From: Thalassia testudinum
Taxonomy: Eukaryota > Streptophyta > Magnoliopsida > Alismatales > Hydrocharitaceae
Assembly (NCBI GenBank): GCA_037157565.1
Contig: JAZHRO010000019.1
Location: 64,912,501 to 64,976,500, forward strand
Length of the DNA: 64,000 nt
Direction of reading: 5' to 3'
Both the position numbers and the translations under genes were made by a program. The notes beneath the pieces were generated by a model that was not told the origin of the DNA, ran no database searches, and was given only the letters and a program-made list of their open reading frames with translations. Below, piece by piece: positions 43,801 through 47,997 of the stretch (position 1 is its first letter; every line of letters starts with the position of its first letter).

Positions 43801-44043
43801 AGAGTGGCTCTCCCGCCGCAACGGCGACGATGAGGAATGCCCAAACGTCGCCAAAGGCGATCCCTTCGGCCCCCTCCTCCCGGGCGACAAAGAGTGGGAC
43901 CTCTGTTGCCCCTTCCTCTCCTCCAAGCTCCCACTCCCCCCACCAGTACGCCTAAGCCTCGTCACCTCCTGCTTCAGGCGCGCCTGACCCACCTCCAGCT
44001 CCTCGATCTTCTTCATCAGCTTCTCCGCCTGCTGCGTCTCCAT
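1723..44043 (-). CDS. PAS-domain Raf-like MAPKKK (six exons visible, 3' end outside window)
   Basis: Predicted cytosolic Ser/Thr kinase of the plant Raf-like MAPKKK group that carries an N-terminal PAS domain (Arabidopsis RAF10/RAF11 architecture; that group is linked to ABA and seed-dormancy signalling). Coding join on the minus strand: 44043-43649, 28514-28133, 27989-27338, 26909-26869, 5228-5160, 1823-1723, which is 1640 nt or about 546 codons with no internal stop. Residues 1-30 look coiled-coil. About 105-230 is the PAS domain (motifs [41 protein letters not shown]). About 260-460 is a Ser/Asn-rich linker. From [13 protein letters not shown] onward is the kinase: Gly loop GQGSCGTV, VAVK lysine near 495, helix-C Glu near 513, then [26 protein letters not shown]. 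Full-length relatives have roughly 700-780 residues, so the catalytic and activation loops lie beyond position 1. All visible splice sites are GT/AG and phases match. Start chosen as the first ATG before the conserved coiled coil, after a CT-rich leader. Confidence 0.93.
2320..3680. mobile_element. Non-autonomous Mutator-like element with purine-rich core
   Basis: Termini are inverted repeats: left GGGGTTCTCACATATCTG and, reverse-complemented from the right end, TGGGCTTTTATATATTTG, both continuing into a CCCTGTTAA-ACTTTGAAAA block (about 45 bp of recognisable similarity). Flanks give a 9-bp target duplication, TAAATTCTA (2311-2319) and TTAATTCTA (3681-3689), 8 of 9 identical, the size expected of MULEs. 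The interior (2690-3250, 3350-3510) is a GGAGG-rich tract; the open frames in it on both strands are low-complexity and not credible genes. Confidence 0.65.
3900..4480. repeat. Array of GCACCGGTGC-like palindromes around a hairpin
   Basis: About 14 exact or degenerate copies of a short self-complementary word (consensus TTGCACCGGTGCAA, with variants such as GCACCTGTGCA, ACACCCGTGTA, GCATCGGTGCA) occur between about 3911 and 4460. In the middle (about 4070-4245) is a large imperfect inverted repeat containing the arms ACTTGAAAGGTGATTTTTCA and TGAAAAATCACCTTTCAAGT. Probably a foldback-type transposon; no target duplication was recognised. Confidence 0.6.
4574..4648. repeat. Short hairpin, 15-bp arms
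   Basis: GGACGCGGGTTGGGA (4574-4588) faces TCCCAACCCGCATCC (4634-4648), 13 or more paired positions around a 45-nt loop. It lies next to the palindrome array and may belong to the same foldback element or be a separate miniature one. Confidence 0.45.
5160..5228 (-). CDS. Exon 5 of PAS-Raf MAPKKK: VAVK lysine and helix C
   Basis: A 69-nt, phase 0/0 exon encoding [20 protein letters not shown] then RQE. It supplies the ATP-anchoring lysine of VAVK and the helix-C glutamate. Acceptor is GCCAGCAG|GATG and donor CAGGAG|GTATAT. It stands 21.6 kb from exon 4 with only transposon-derived sequence between them. A plus-strand ORF overlapping it (4851-5174) is a shadow. Confidence 0.9.
5443..5589 (+). 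repeat. 5' LTR of copia element A
   Basis: 147 bp, begins TGTTGAGAGATACTCC and ends TTCTTTCTCTAACA, followed at 5590 by the TGGTATCAGA primer site. Contains a CATATATATAGG TATA-like box at about 5530. Confidence 0.85.
6850..7385 (+). pseudogene. Element A pre-integrase and first half of integrase
   Basis: Near 7040-7190 the frames give [13 protein letters not shown] and then [16 protein letters not shown], the HHCC zinc-binding region before copia integrase. At 7250-7385 comes VTVDDF and [10 protein letters not shown], the start of the integrase core. The sequence then stops at the first base of element B's LTR, and the core resumes at 11822 with SGNGLEF. Several frameshifts. Confidence 0.7.
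8230..11290 (+). pseudogene. Element B pol: protease, integrase, RT, RNase H remnants
   Basis: Protease [13 protein letters not shown] near 8254-8296; GAG-pre-integrase [12 protein letters not shown] near 8639; integrase C-terminal [16 protein letters not shown] near 9330; [14 protein letters not shown] near 9940 and [15 protein letters not shown] near 10310; RNase [15 protein letters not shown] near 11055. The RT catalytic box reads Y-A-N-N instead of Y-x-D-D (near 10459), so the enzyme would be dead even without the frameshifts. A 182-bp tandem duplication (9651-10016) also breaks the frame. Confidence 0.8.
9651..10016 (+). repeat. 182-bp tandem duplication inside element B RT
   Basis: The block starting CTATTGTTCATCTACGTAGT at 9651 recurs at 9833. 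The two copies are collinear over about 182 bp with scattered substitutions; both include AGAGATTATCTAGAAGCC and GTTCCCTATCCCCCTGGTG. The length is not a multiple of three, so the duplication itself shifts the reading frame. Divergence between copies shows it is old. Confidence 0.85.
11433..11709. mobile_element. Tourist/PIF-Harbinger-like MITE in the 3' LTR of element B
   Basis: 277 bp inserted in the LTR, found by comparing the LTR with its 5' partner, which lacks it. Left end GGGTTCGTTTGGACG, right end CATCCAAACGAA, an inverted match over about 11-12 bp. The 5' LTR reads TAATAAGTTGTT at the insertion point, so TAA is the probable target triplet (11430-11432), as in PIF/Harbinger elements. 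The right-hand terminal bases appear lost. Confidence 0.7.
11822..14220 (+). pseudogene. Element A pol: rest of integrase, RT and RNase H
   Basis: Continues the integrase core after the nested insertion: [16 protein letters not shown], then [18 protein letters not shown] and [22 protein letters not shown] follows at 12790-13400 ([30 protein letters not shown], and a YVDD box near 13355). RNase H-like sequence runs at 13830-14180. Many stops and frameshifts interrupt it. Immediately downstream is a degenerate polypurine tract and the 3' LTR. Confidence 0.78.
14296..14440 (+). repeat. 3' LTR of copia element A
   Basis: 145 bp aligning along its length with 5443-5589; its first base has changed (CGTTGAGA for TGTTGAGA) and it ends TTTCTTTCTCTAACA. 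The preceding GCTTGAAGCTGAG is a decayed polypurine tract. Confidence 0.82.
14441..15400. other. Unclassified intron sequence
   Basis: AT-rich DNA between element A and fragment D. I see no coding similarity, LTR pair or inverted terminal repeat in it. Confidence 0.5.
15405..15732 (+). pseudogene. Copia RT fragment D, left half
   Basis: Broken frames read [36 protein letters not shown] and, at the end, PLYQLDI, the N-terminal region of copia reverse transcriptase. The frame stops exactly where element C begins; the expected continuation (K-x-A-F-x-Y-G) is found on the far side of C at 20640. No LTRs or other domains of D were found. Confidence 0.7.
16640..17180 (+). pseudogene. Element C gag with CCHC zinc knuckle
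   Basis: Frames give [20 protein letters not shown] and [20 protein letters not shown], typical of the copia capsid region, then an Arg/Gly-rich segment and, at about 17125-17166, [17 protein letters not shown], a CX2CX4HX4C nucleocapsid knuckle with an amber codon inside it. Confidence 0.7.
17340..20311 (+). pseudogene. Element C pol: protease, integrase, RT, RNase H
   Basis: Protease near 17360 reads [10 protein letters not shown], so the usual D-S-G active-site triad is D-S-S. Then [35 protein letters not shown] (pre-integrase) and integrase to about 18480. RT at 18830-19700 includes [35 protein letters not shown] and a YMDD box near 19532. RNase H at 19950-20300 includes [20 protein letters not shown] and [20 protein letters not shown]. 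At least six stops or shifts separate these blocks. Confidence 0.85.
20640..20760 (+). pseudogene. Copia RT fragment D, right half
   Basis: Begins IKSAFVYG, which continues the YQLDI motif left at 15732. Only about 40-100 bases are recognisable before the sequence becomes anonymous. Confidence 0.55.
21018..22284 (-). pseudogene. Element F RT C-terminus and RNase H
   Basis: Decayed RT (the catalytic box near 21920 reads Y-V-D-L rather than YxDD), then [40 protein letters not shown] and RNase [21 protein letters not shown]. Ends shortly before the polypurine tract at 20995. Confidence 0.72.
22285..24202 (-). pseudogene. Element F protease, integrase and RT start (second module)
   Basis: Protease [20 protein letters not shown] near 24165; [20 protein letters not shown] near 24000; integrase region about 23640-22930 with a decayed core; then [14 protein letters not shown] and the RT N-terminus [20 protein letters not shown] and [20 protein letters not shown]. 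The 253-codon frame at 22285-23046 is the longest retrotransposon frame in the window. Confidence 0.75.
24290..25697 (-). pseudogene. Element E protease and integrase (first module)
   Basis: Protease [15 protein letters not shown] near 25560, then [15 protein letters not shown] and [20 protein letters not shown]. Pre-integrase and integrase core follow (HMDVWG and [14 protein letters not shown] in broken frames around 24990-24900, [15 protein letters not shown] near 24800), and the C-terminal [18 protein letters not shown] near 24440. Comparatively intact. No RT follows; instead a second protease begins about 90 bases on. Confidence 0.75.
26352..26549 (-). repeat. 5' LTR of element E/F
   Basis: About 198 bp; on the minus strand begins TGTTGGCTAGCTCTTAG and ends ATTTCATCCAAGT, directly followed by TGGTATTAGAGC. 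Contains the short inverted pair CTCTCCTTATAAGAGAG around a TATAAG box. An alternative start is TGTTATAAGG at 26530. Confidence 0.65.
26869..26909 (-). CDS. Exon 4 of PAS-Raf MAPKKK: Gly-loop micro-exon
   Basis: A 41-nt exon encoding [13 protein letters not shown], between acceptor CTGTAG|GTTCG and donor GGCTCG|GTATG. It finishes the kinase glycine-rich loop begun in exon 3 (GQG + SCGTV). It is too short for ORF-based detection and was found by following the conserved kinase sequence. Confidence 0.92.
27338..27989 (-). CDS. Exon 3 of PAS-Raf MAPKKK: linker and start of kinase domain
   Basis: 652 nt. Acceptor GAAACAG|GCT gives [13 protein letters not shown], which fits the conserved basic stretch after the PAS domain in this family. 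A Ser/Asn/His-rich linker follows, and then [18 protein letters not shown], the beginning of the kinase Gly loop. Donor is CAGG|GTAGG, phase 1. An ATG within the upstream intron would open a longer frame, but the acceptor and family similarity place the exon start at 27989. Confidence 0.92.
28133..28514 (-). CDS. Exon 2 of PAS-Raf MAPKKK: PAS core
   Basis: 382 nt. The acceptor CCTATAG|G completes the Trp codon and the exon continues [20 protein letters not shown]. It includes the PAS segment [20 protein letters not shown] and ends in [10 protein letters not shown] at TTG|GTAGGG. The reading frame is open throughout. Its acceptor lies 15.1 kb downstream of the exon 1 donor. Confidence 0.93.
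29490..31200 (-). pseudogene. Degenerate zinc-knuckle protein (DUF4283/LINE ORF1-like)
   Basis: On the minus strand near 31090-31040 one frame reads [14 protein letters not shown] then [10 protein letters not shown], a CX2CX4HX4C knuckle followed by a second Cys/His cluster, as in plant LINE ORF1 and DUF4283-type proteins. Downstream frames read [20 protein letters not shown] (30590-30530) and [20 protein letters not shown], then an acidic region to 29818 and possibly [19 protein letters not shown] near 29630. Frames are broken at least three times and no endonuclease or RT follows. The family assignment rests on the knuckle and general layout. Confidence 0.55.
31257..31556 (-). repeat. 3' LTR of the TRIM-like element
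   Basis: 300 bp, minus-strand start TGTTGGAGATATCGTGATC at 31556 and end TTTCTTCACA at 31257; carries a TATATAAAG-type box on the plus strand near 31323. Aligns with 32343-32629. Confidence 0.8.
32343..32629 (-). repeat. 5' LTR of the TRIM-like element
   Basis: 287 bp; its minus-strand first bases have drifted to TATTAGAGATATC. It is followed at lower coordinates by the TGGTATTAAAG primer site. Confidence 0.8.
32767..34260 (+). mobile_element. Truncated Ty1-copia element H
   Basis: LTR-like 32767-32900 (TGTTAGCACT start, CTATATAAGAGAGGCTAG box, TTCTTCTTTA end) followed by TGGTATTAGTTACATGG primer site. After a short gag-like stretch (from 33031) a SINE is inserted, and at 33860-34250 an RT segment reads [10 protein letters not shown] and [19 protein letters not shown] then [20 protein letters not shown]. 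Protease and integrase are missing, and no 3' LTR was found. Confidence 0.65.
33475..33576 (-). mobile_element. tRNA-derived SINE with 14-bp target duplication
   Basis: On the minus strand GGGGTTGGCTCAGTGGTAAA resembles a Pol III A box and GGTCATGGGATCAAATCCCA a B box, spaced as in tRNA-derived SINEs; the element ends in an A-run (T-run on plus, from about 33475). Flanks AACACAGCATGATT (33461-33474) and AACATAGCATGATT (33577-33590) are a target duplication, 13 of 14. At about 102 bp it is short and resembles the Au-SINE type in head sequence; family membership is not verified. Confidence 0.82.
34360..34615 (+). repeat. Copia-type LTR with following primer site
   Basis: TGTGAGATCT start, TATATAAAG box near 34431, the CCCCCGTGATTTTCTTCCC and TTTATTCGTAAACCCAAG blocks, CAACA end at 34615, then TGGTATGATATCA (decayed primer site). 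Shares block order with the remnant at 1-185. Internal sequence continues only to about 34780 before becoming anonymous, so the element is truncated or rearranged. Confidence 0.65.
35310..36471. mobile_element. TIR element carrying a 43-bp minisatellite
   Basis: Left GGATCCAGTGAGTACAGTGCC (35310-35330) faces GGCACTGTACTCTCTAGATC (36451-36470), an inverted match over about 21 bp with weaker similarity further in. The outer flanks are microsatellites, TA on the left and CA on the right, which obscures any target duplication. The interior is AT-rich with a tandem array at 35570-35913. No transposase. Superfamily undetermined. Confidence 0.6.
35570..35913. repeat. 43-bp tandem repeat, about eight units
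   Basis: Units begin CTTGTATTACAACTCGATTA at 35570, 35613, 35655, about 35699, 35742, 35785, 35828 and 35871. Spacing is 42-44 bp. Two units (35655 and 35871) carry a CCCA-CATCCTTATTA variant. The consensus ends in ATGTGTTGCTGG or similar. An 88-codon frame across it is a by-product. Confidence 0.85.
36904..38240. repeat. C-rich, partly duplicated segment of unknown origin
   Basis: Pyrimidine-rich DNA with long open frames on both strands. Two collinear copies are visible: about 37340-37675 and 37770-38095 share CTCATCAACTT, the TTTCA-CCTCCAC block, TTCATC-C-TGTTC and CTTAC-x-TAACAT. On the minus strand 37357-37049 reads [18 protein letters not shown] in a Lys/Glu-rich context, which could be a remnant of a real protein, but I do not recognise it. 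No convincing gene. Confidence 0.4.
38432..38483. repeat. 26-bp perfect tandem duplication
   Basis: GAGTTGATTCATAGATGATA plus six more bases occurs twice head-to-tail, with no mismatch. Confidence 0.9.
39603..40047. mobile_element. hAT-like MITE, 445 bp
   Basis: Left end CAGTGTCGTAAAAATCG and right end (reverse complement) CTTAACTGTAAAAATCG, continuing into a shared GTCGG block. Flanks ACTTTTAG (39595-39602) and ACTTCTAG (40048-40055) form an 8-bp target duplication, 7 of 8, the hAT length. The interior has repeated CGACTA/TAGTCG words near both ends and an AT-rich middle; no transposase. Confidence 0.72.
40200..40480 (+). repeat. Decayed copia 3' end: polypurine tract and LTR start
   Basis: CCAACTTAAAGGGGAG (40372-40387) followed by TGTTGAAAGAAATG at 40388 has the form of a copia polypurine tract plus 3' LTR. 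Upstream sequence is too decayed to assign. Confidence 0.5.
40500..42787 (-). mobile_element. Minus-strand Ty1-copia remnant G (5' LTR to protease)
   Basis: 5' LTR 42787-42652 (TGTTAACATG start, TATAAAAGAGAGG box, TTATTACA end), then primer site TGGTATGAGAGC at 42651-42640. Protease region at about 40870-40540 in broken frames: [37 protein letters not shown] and RNase H are missing. A 1.2 kb hAT-like element (41368-42591) is inserted between primer site and protease. Confidence 0.65.
41368..42591. mobile_element. hAT-like non-autonomous element, 1.2 kb
   Basis: Ends CAGTGTTCTGAATGCC and (reverse complement of right end) TAAGGTTCTAAATGCC, 12 of 16 matching, with GCATGCCGATG-like words repeated inward on both sides. 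Flanks GTTTGGTG (41360-41367) and GTTTGATA (42592-42599) look like an 8-bp target duplication, 6 of 8. Interior is AT-rich plus a purine-rich patch (42250-42400); no transposase. Confidence 0.6.
43649..44043 (-). CDS. Exon 1 of PAS-Raf MAPKKK: start codon, coiled coil, first part of PAS
   Basis: 395 coding nt, phase 0 to phase 2. Encodes [20 protein letters not shown] followed by Arg/Ser/Gly-rich low complexity, an alanine run and a glycine run, then the first PAS strand ([20 protein letters not shown]). Donor is TATTG|GTGAGT; the split Trp codon is completed by the G at the start of exon 2. GC content is clearly higher than the surrounding intron sequence. The Ala and Gly runs come from short triplet repeats and may vary in length between alleles. 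Confidence 0.92.
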
Positions 44044-44560
44044 CTCTCACTCACCCGCCCTGCACAGCTACAAAGATCGCACCCCCTTCCCCTGCGAGAC
44101 CCACATGTGGGTACCTCTTACTCCTCCAAGAGACCGCACCTTTTAGCCAGAGACCTCACCCTCGAGCTCCCTTCTCCGGGTTTGGGAACGGGGTGTGGGG
44201 GCTGTTGCAGAGGCCGCAGGGTGCAGAAAGATCCAATCTTTGGGTAAAGAACAGGGAACCTCCGAACCCACCCTCCGATCTCCACAGAATCTTATGGTGC
44301 TTTTACTGCTCCTCCTCTATTCAATAAATTCTGCCGACTTTTTCTGCTCTTCCTCCTCAGCCGTCTATCTTTTCAATCCCTCGGGGGGAGCTGTGGTTTG
44401 TACCTCTGTATGCATTTGTGATAGGAGAGAGAGAGAGAGAGAGAGAGAGGAATCCTTTCCAACTTTTCCTTCGACGTGCAGTTTCTTGTTCCTGTTTAGG
44501 GGAATTTGCATACATGTCCCTCTTGACAGAGTTCTGCTTACATACATATCCTCTTCATGT
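44044..44560 (-). promoter_or_regulatory. 5' leader / proximal promoter of the PAS-Raf gene
   Basis: GC-richer sequence immediately upstream of the start codon. On the minus strand it has a CT tract (44425-44449, GA on the plus strand), typical of plant 5' leaders, followed by pyrimidine- and purine-rich sequence up to the ATG. I see no convincing TATA box at a fixed distance, so the transcription start cannot be placed. Assignment rests on position and composition only. Confidence 0.4.
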
Positions 44561-44649
44561 CACTATTGTAAGGCTTATACCAAGTGTAGTATATACATAC
44601 ACAGATATCCCTACCTCATCAGGTGGATGACGCATTCCATTTAAACCCA

Positions 44650-46681
44650 ATACAATTGCTGAAATGGTTAGCTTATGATTGAAAACAACTAAATTTTATA
44701 GCTGAAATTAAGCCATGGTCAATAGCGAATACATAAAGAACGAGAAAGTATGTGCATCCATGCAAATATAAACCGTAAGAGAGATTCATATAAGAATAAT
44801 TGAAGTATAGAGGATGTGCATGAAAATCTCCCTTTTCGACAATATACCGGTGTTGCGGACTTGTGTGCGGATGTACACTTGAGCCTCACAGCTTTCCTTG
44901 CCCAAAGGGGAGGCGGGCAACTTGGCCGTGACAACACTTCATCTCGTATCGAATTACCCTTGTGCCCCTAGGATCCCCCGTTCCATGTGCTCGTGCGTGT
45001 TCGAGTTTGCTGCTTTGCTACGTGGGCATTTATGTTTGCAAGTGGGCTTGGGGTTTTTGCTTTGCAGGGTACTTGTTTCTGGCTGCCACTATTATGTGGA
45101 ACAAGTTGGTCCTTATTTGAACAGGTTGGCTCTCTCACCTCTGTATGGATGTGTGTGATGGAAAAAGGGATAATTATGGAGCTTGTTATTTATTGATTTA
45201 AGACGTATATCTTGTGGGTGGCTTTGGAGTTGGGGCTTTGCCTTATGCTAATCACTTCGGTTGTATGAGATGATGTACGTACGTCCAAGGACTGGATGAA
45301 CGAAAATATTGTCTTTGATGGCGAGTGATATCGCAAAACTTTGAACAAATTAATTGCGTATGAGGTACGCGTATGAGAAAGCAAAAATGGGACAAAACCT
45401 TCTCTTTGATTAAAAAGCAAATCAGAAAGTTTCTTAGAGGTTAAGTAAACAAGATAATAGGTCGGGGGAAAAACGAAGTAGGAGTTATTGCTCTCGAATA
45501 TATTTCAAGTTTTTTTTTTATTTTACGTTGAAATGAAAGGACATTGCTTTTTTCTCTGATTTTAATCCTAATGACTTCTTCCTTCTGCTTATCCGTTTTA
45601 CGTTTTTTTTTCTCCACGTCAGGATCTTCGTTAAAGAGGATGAAATCAATATAAAGTGACGCAGTCCAAACCTAAGTGAGGAAGGAAAATCCAACACCCT
45701 CGAGTAAGGGAACTGACATGCTTCGAATAAGAGGGAACAAAACATCAAACAAAGACTCAAGAAGATAAAAGGAAACTGCCATGCATGATTTCACCCAACA
45801 TTCAAATCTCCAAATATTGCATCATGTTTCAAGATACGACAATATCATTAGCAGCAACTCCTTACGATTAGTGCTAACGAGATTGCAGCAAAAGCCCAAC
45901 ATCAGAACAAACCGAACATCTTCTTGGTCGTGTGAAGTACGAAGTCGATGGTCCCCGAAAACAAATGGTTGACGAAACAACCCGAACTAAACACAACACA
46001 AGCAACAACAAAAAAAAGAACAAATAAAACCAAAAACGATTGAGACTGAAGTCGGAGACGTGATGGTAGTGGGAGCAGCATAGCCTAGGAACCCATCAAC
46101 CAATGACGTCGATGAACACTTGCATCTATTACTGCAAGGGATCACCTTCTCAAAGGCAACGACGACGACGCACCACCCAATCCAAGTAGTGATGGCCACA
46201 ACTAACACCACCAAAGAAGAAACACCTCAGCAGCATCCCCAAGCGAGAAGAAGAGTGTTGGTTGAAGGAGTGCAAAGAGGAGGGAACAACACTAAGGAGG
46301 GGGGGGGGGGTCCCAACCGACACAATGACTGGCCAGGACCCCTCCCACCGACAACGACAACTTAGGGCAAGAAGAAGGGAAAAGGGGAAAGCAAAAGCGA
46401 AAGCGAAAGGGGATCTCCTTATTCCTTTTGCTTTTCTAGGTGAAATTGACCATTCTTCTAAATTTTAAGATTAAGGTCCATGAATTTTTTTTCTAAGGAG
46501 AATGTAAAGAAATTTCTTTTGCAATGTATGTTGTAAAAATGACATGTTGTCATATGTTCTCTCTAAATCACAGGTTTGGTGGATCCTAGGCTTCCATTAA
46601 CCTCTCCAGATCCAAATGCCAATGATTTTTACATCTAAATCATATATCACCAGTGAGTTTTAGCTTTGAATCAATTTTTTA
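44650..46681. other. Intergenic sequence upstream of the PAS-Raf gene
   Basis: No gene recognised. About 45980-46390 is GC-richer, includes a G-run (46290-46302) and resembles 49960-50430 in composition and in the AAAACCAA-x-CGA lead-in, which hints at two copies of one old repeat (perhaps a LINE 5' end). Confidence 0.4.
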
Positions 46682-47594
46682 AGGATTCTTTACATGCATG
46701 TCACTGAAATCTTTTGAAATTACTTAAATGTTATTCAATTCATTATATTTACAGATATGTCATTGAAAAAGTAACGTTGTTTTCGTATTTGCCACTCCGT
46801 TAGCCATAACCGTTAAATTTAACTATTTTAAACTGAAATGTAATAAAAAAATTATTTTTTAGTCTTCAAAATTTATTTTTACTTCTTAAATTTTTTTTTT
46901 GCTATCAAATTTTATTTTTTTAAATTTTCACCCTCTCTCTCCCCCCCTTCCCTCGCCAGTTCACCTCCTTTTCTCCTCACCTCTGACCACCTCCTCCACC
47001 CCCACTCTTCAACCTCCGAGTACCTCCTTCGCCCCCTCTCTCACGCGGGGGTCATGTGGTAGACCTTTAAACATCTAAGGGTTCTTTTACAATTTCTACG
47101 CATCTTTTATAGGGTCTCGTAGTTTCAAAAAATTCTCTAAACTTTGAAGGGCCTTCCCATAGTTTTTGCGCATCGTCCAACCCATGTAGGGACACCCACA
47201 TATTTTCTCTCTTCTCACAAGGGGGCTGAGAGCAAGTTTCTATTCCATTAATTATGTTCGAGAAAAGAGGTGGTGGTTAGAGAGGTGGTGGAAGAGGTGG
47301 TCGGAGGTTGGAAAGTAGTGGTGGAGGAGGTGGTTGGAGATGAGGAGGAAAGGAGGGTGAACCGGCAAGGGGATGGGGGGAGGGAGGGGATGAAAATAAA
47401 AAAAAAAATTTGAGGACTAAAAAATCATTTTTTTTACATTTCAGTCTAAAATCGTTCAGTTTAACGGCTGTAACTGAAGAAGTGGCAAATATGAAAACGA
47501 CGCTACTTTTTTAATGGCATATTTGTAAATATAGTAAATTAAATGGTATTTAAATAATTTCAAAAGATTTCAATGATATTCAAGTAAAAGACCT
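46682..47594. mobile_element. Foldback / Mutator-like element with ~340-bp inverted arms
   Basis: Left arm about 46682-47040 and right arm about 47250-47594 are reverse complements with roughly 75-80 percent apparent identity: CACTGAAATCTTTTGAAATT faces AATTTCAAAAGATTTCAATG, and the CCGTTAAA, GAAATGTAA and CCTCC-rich blocks match in order. A 200-bp spacer separates them. Flanks AATTTTTTA (46673-46681) and AACTTTTAA (47595-47603) are a possible 9-bp target duplication, 7 of 9. No coding sequence. Confidence 0.75.
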
Positions 47595-47603
47595 AACTTT
47601 TAA

Positions 47604-47997
47604 TTATAATTGAAAATTCTAATGATTTCTTAATCTTTACTTGATGGTGAATCCTACCACATGTATTGTAAGAAACGCGTAACCATTCACGTGGTAATGA
47701 CAAATATTATCAATAATATTTGAATGCGTCAACGCTAAAGGAAACACATATCCCCACATTAAATGTCACATTTTACCTTGCAAAATGCATTTTCCTTTTA
47801 GTGTCCTTTTTTTTCTCATCTCTAGTCTCATAGTCAATTAGGACTATAGTCAAAATCACATATTATTTTTTTGTTAGATTCATTTTTCTCTATTGCCCTT
47901 TTCTTTTCTTTTTTTTTTGCGAAGCAAGACTTCATTGATGGGAGAAGCTGTAAGTTTCCCAACTAGGAGGGGTGGCGTAATAAATGCGGAAATAAAA
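47604..47997. other. Unclassified AT-rich spacer
   Basis: Sequence between the foldback element and the Sirevirus-like LTR. Near 47920 a T-run is followed by GCGAAGCAAGACTTCATTGA, possibly the end of another old element that the LTR interrupts. Confidence 0.4.

Noticed and set aside
43837..44247. 136-codon plus-strand frame at the gene start.
   Set aside because: Antisense shadow of GC-rich exon 1; Arg/Pro/Leu-rich with no domain.
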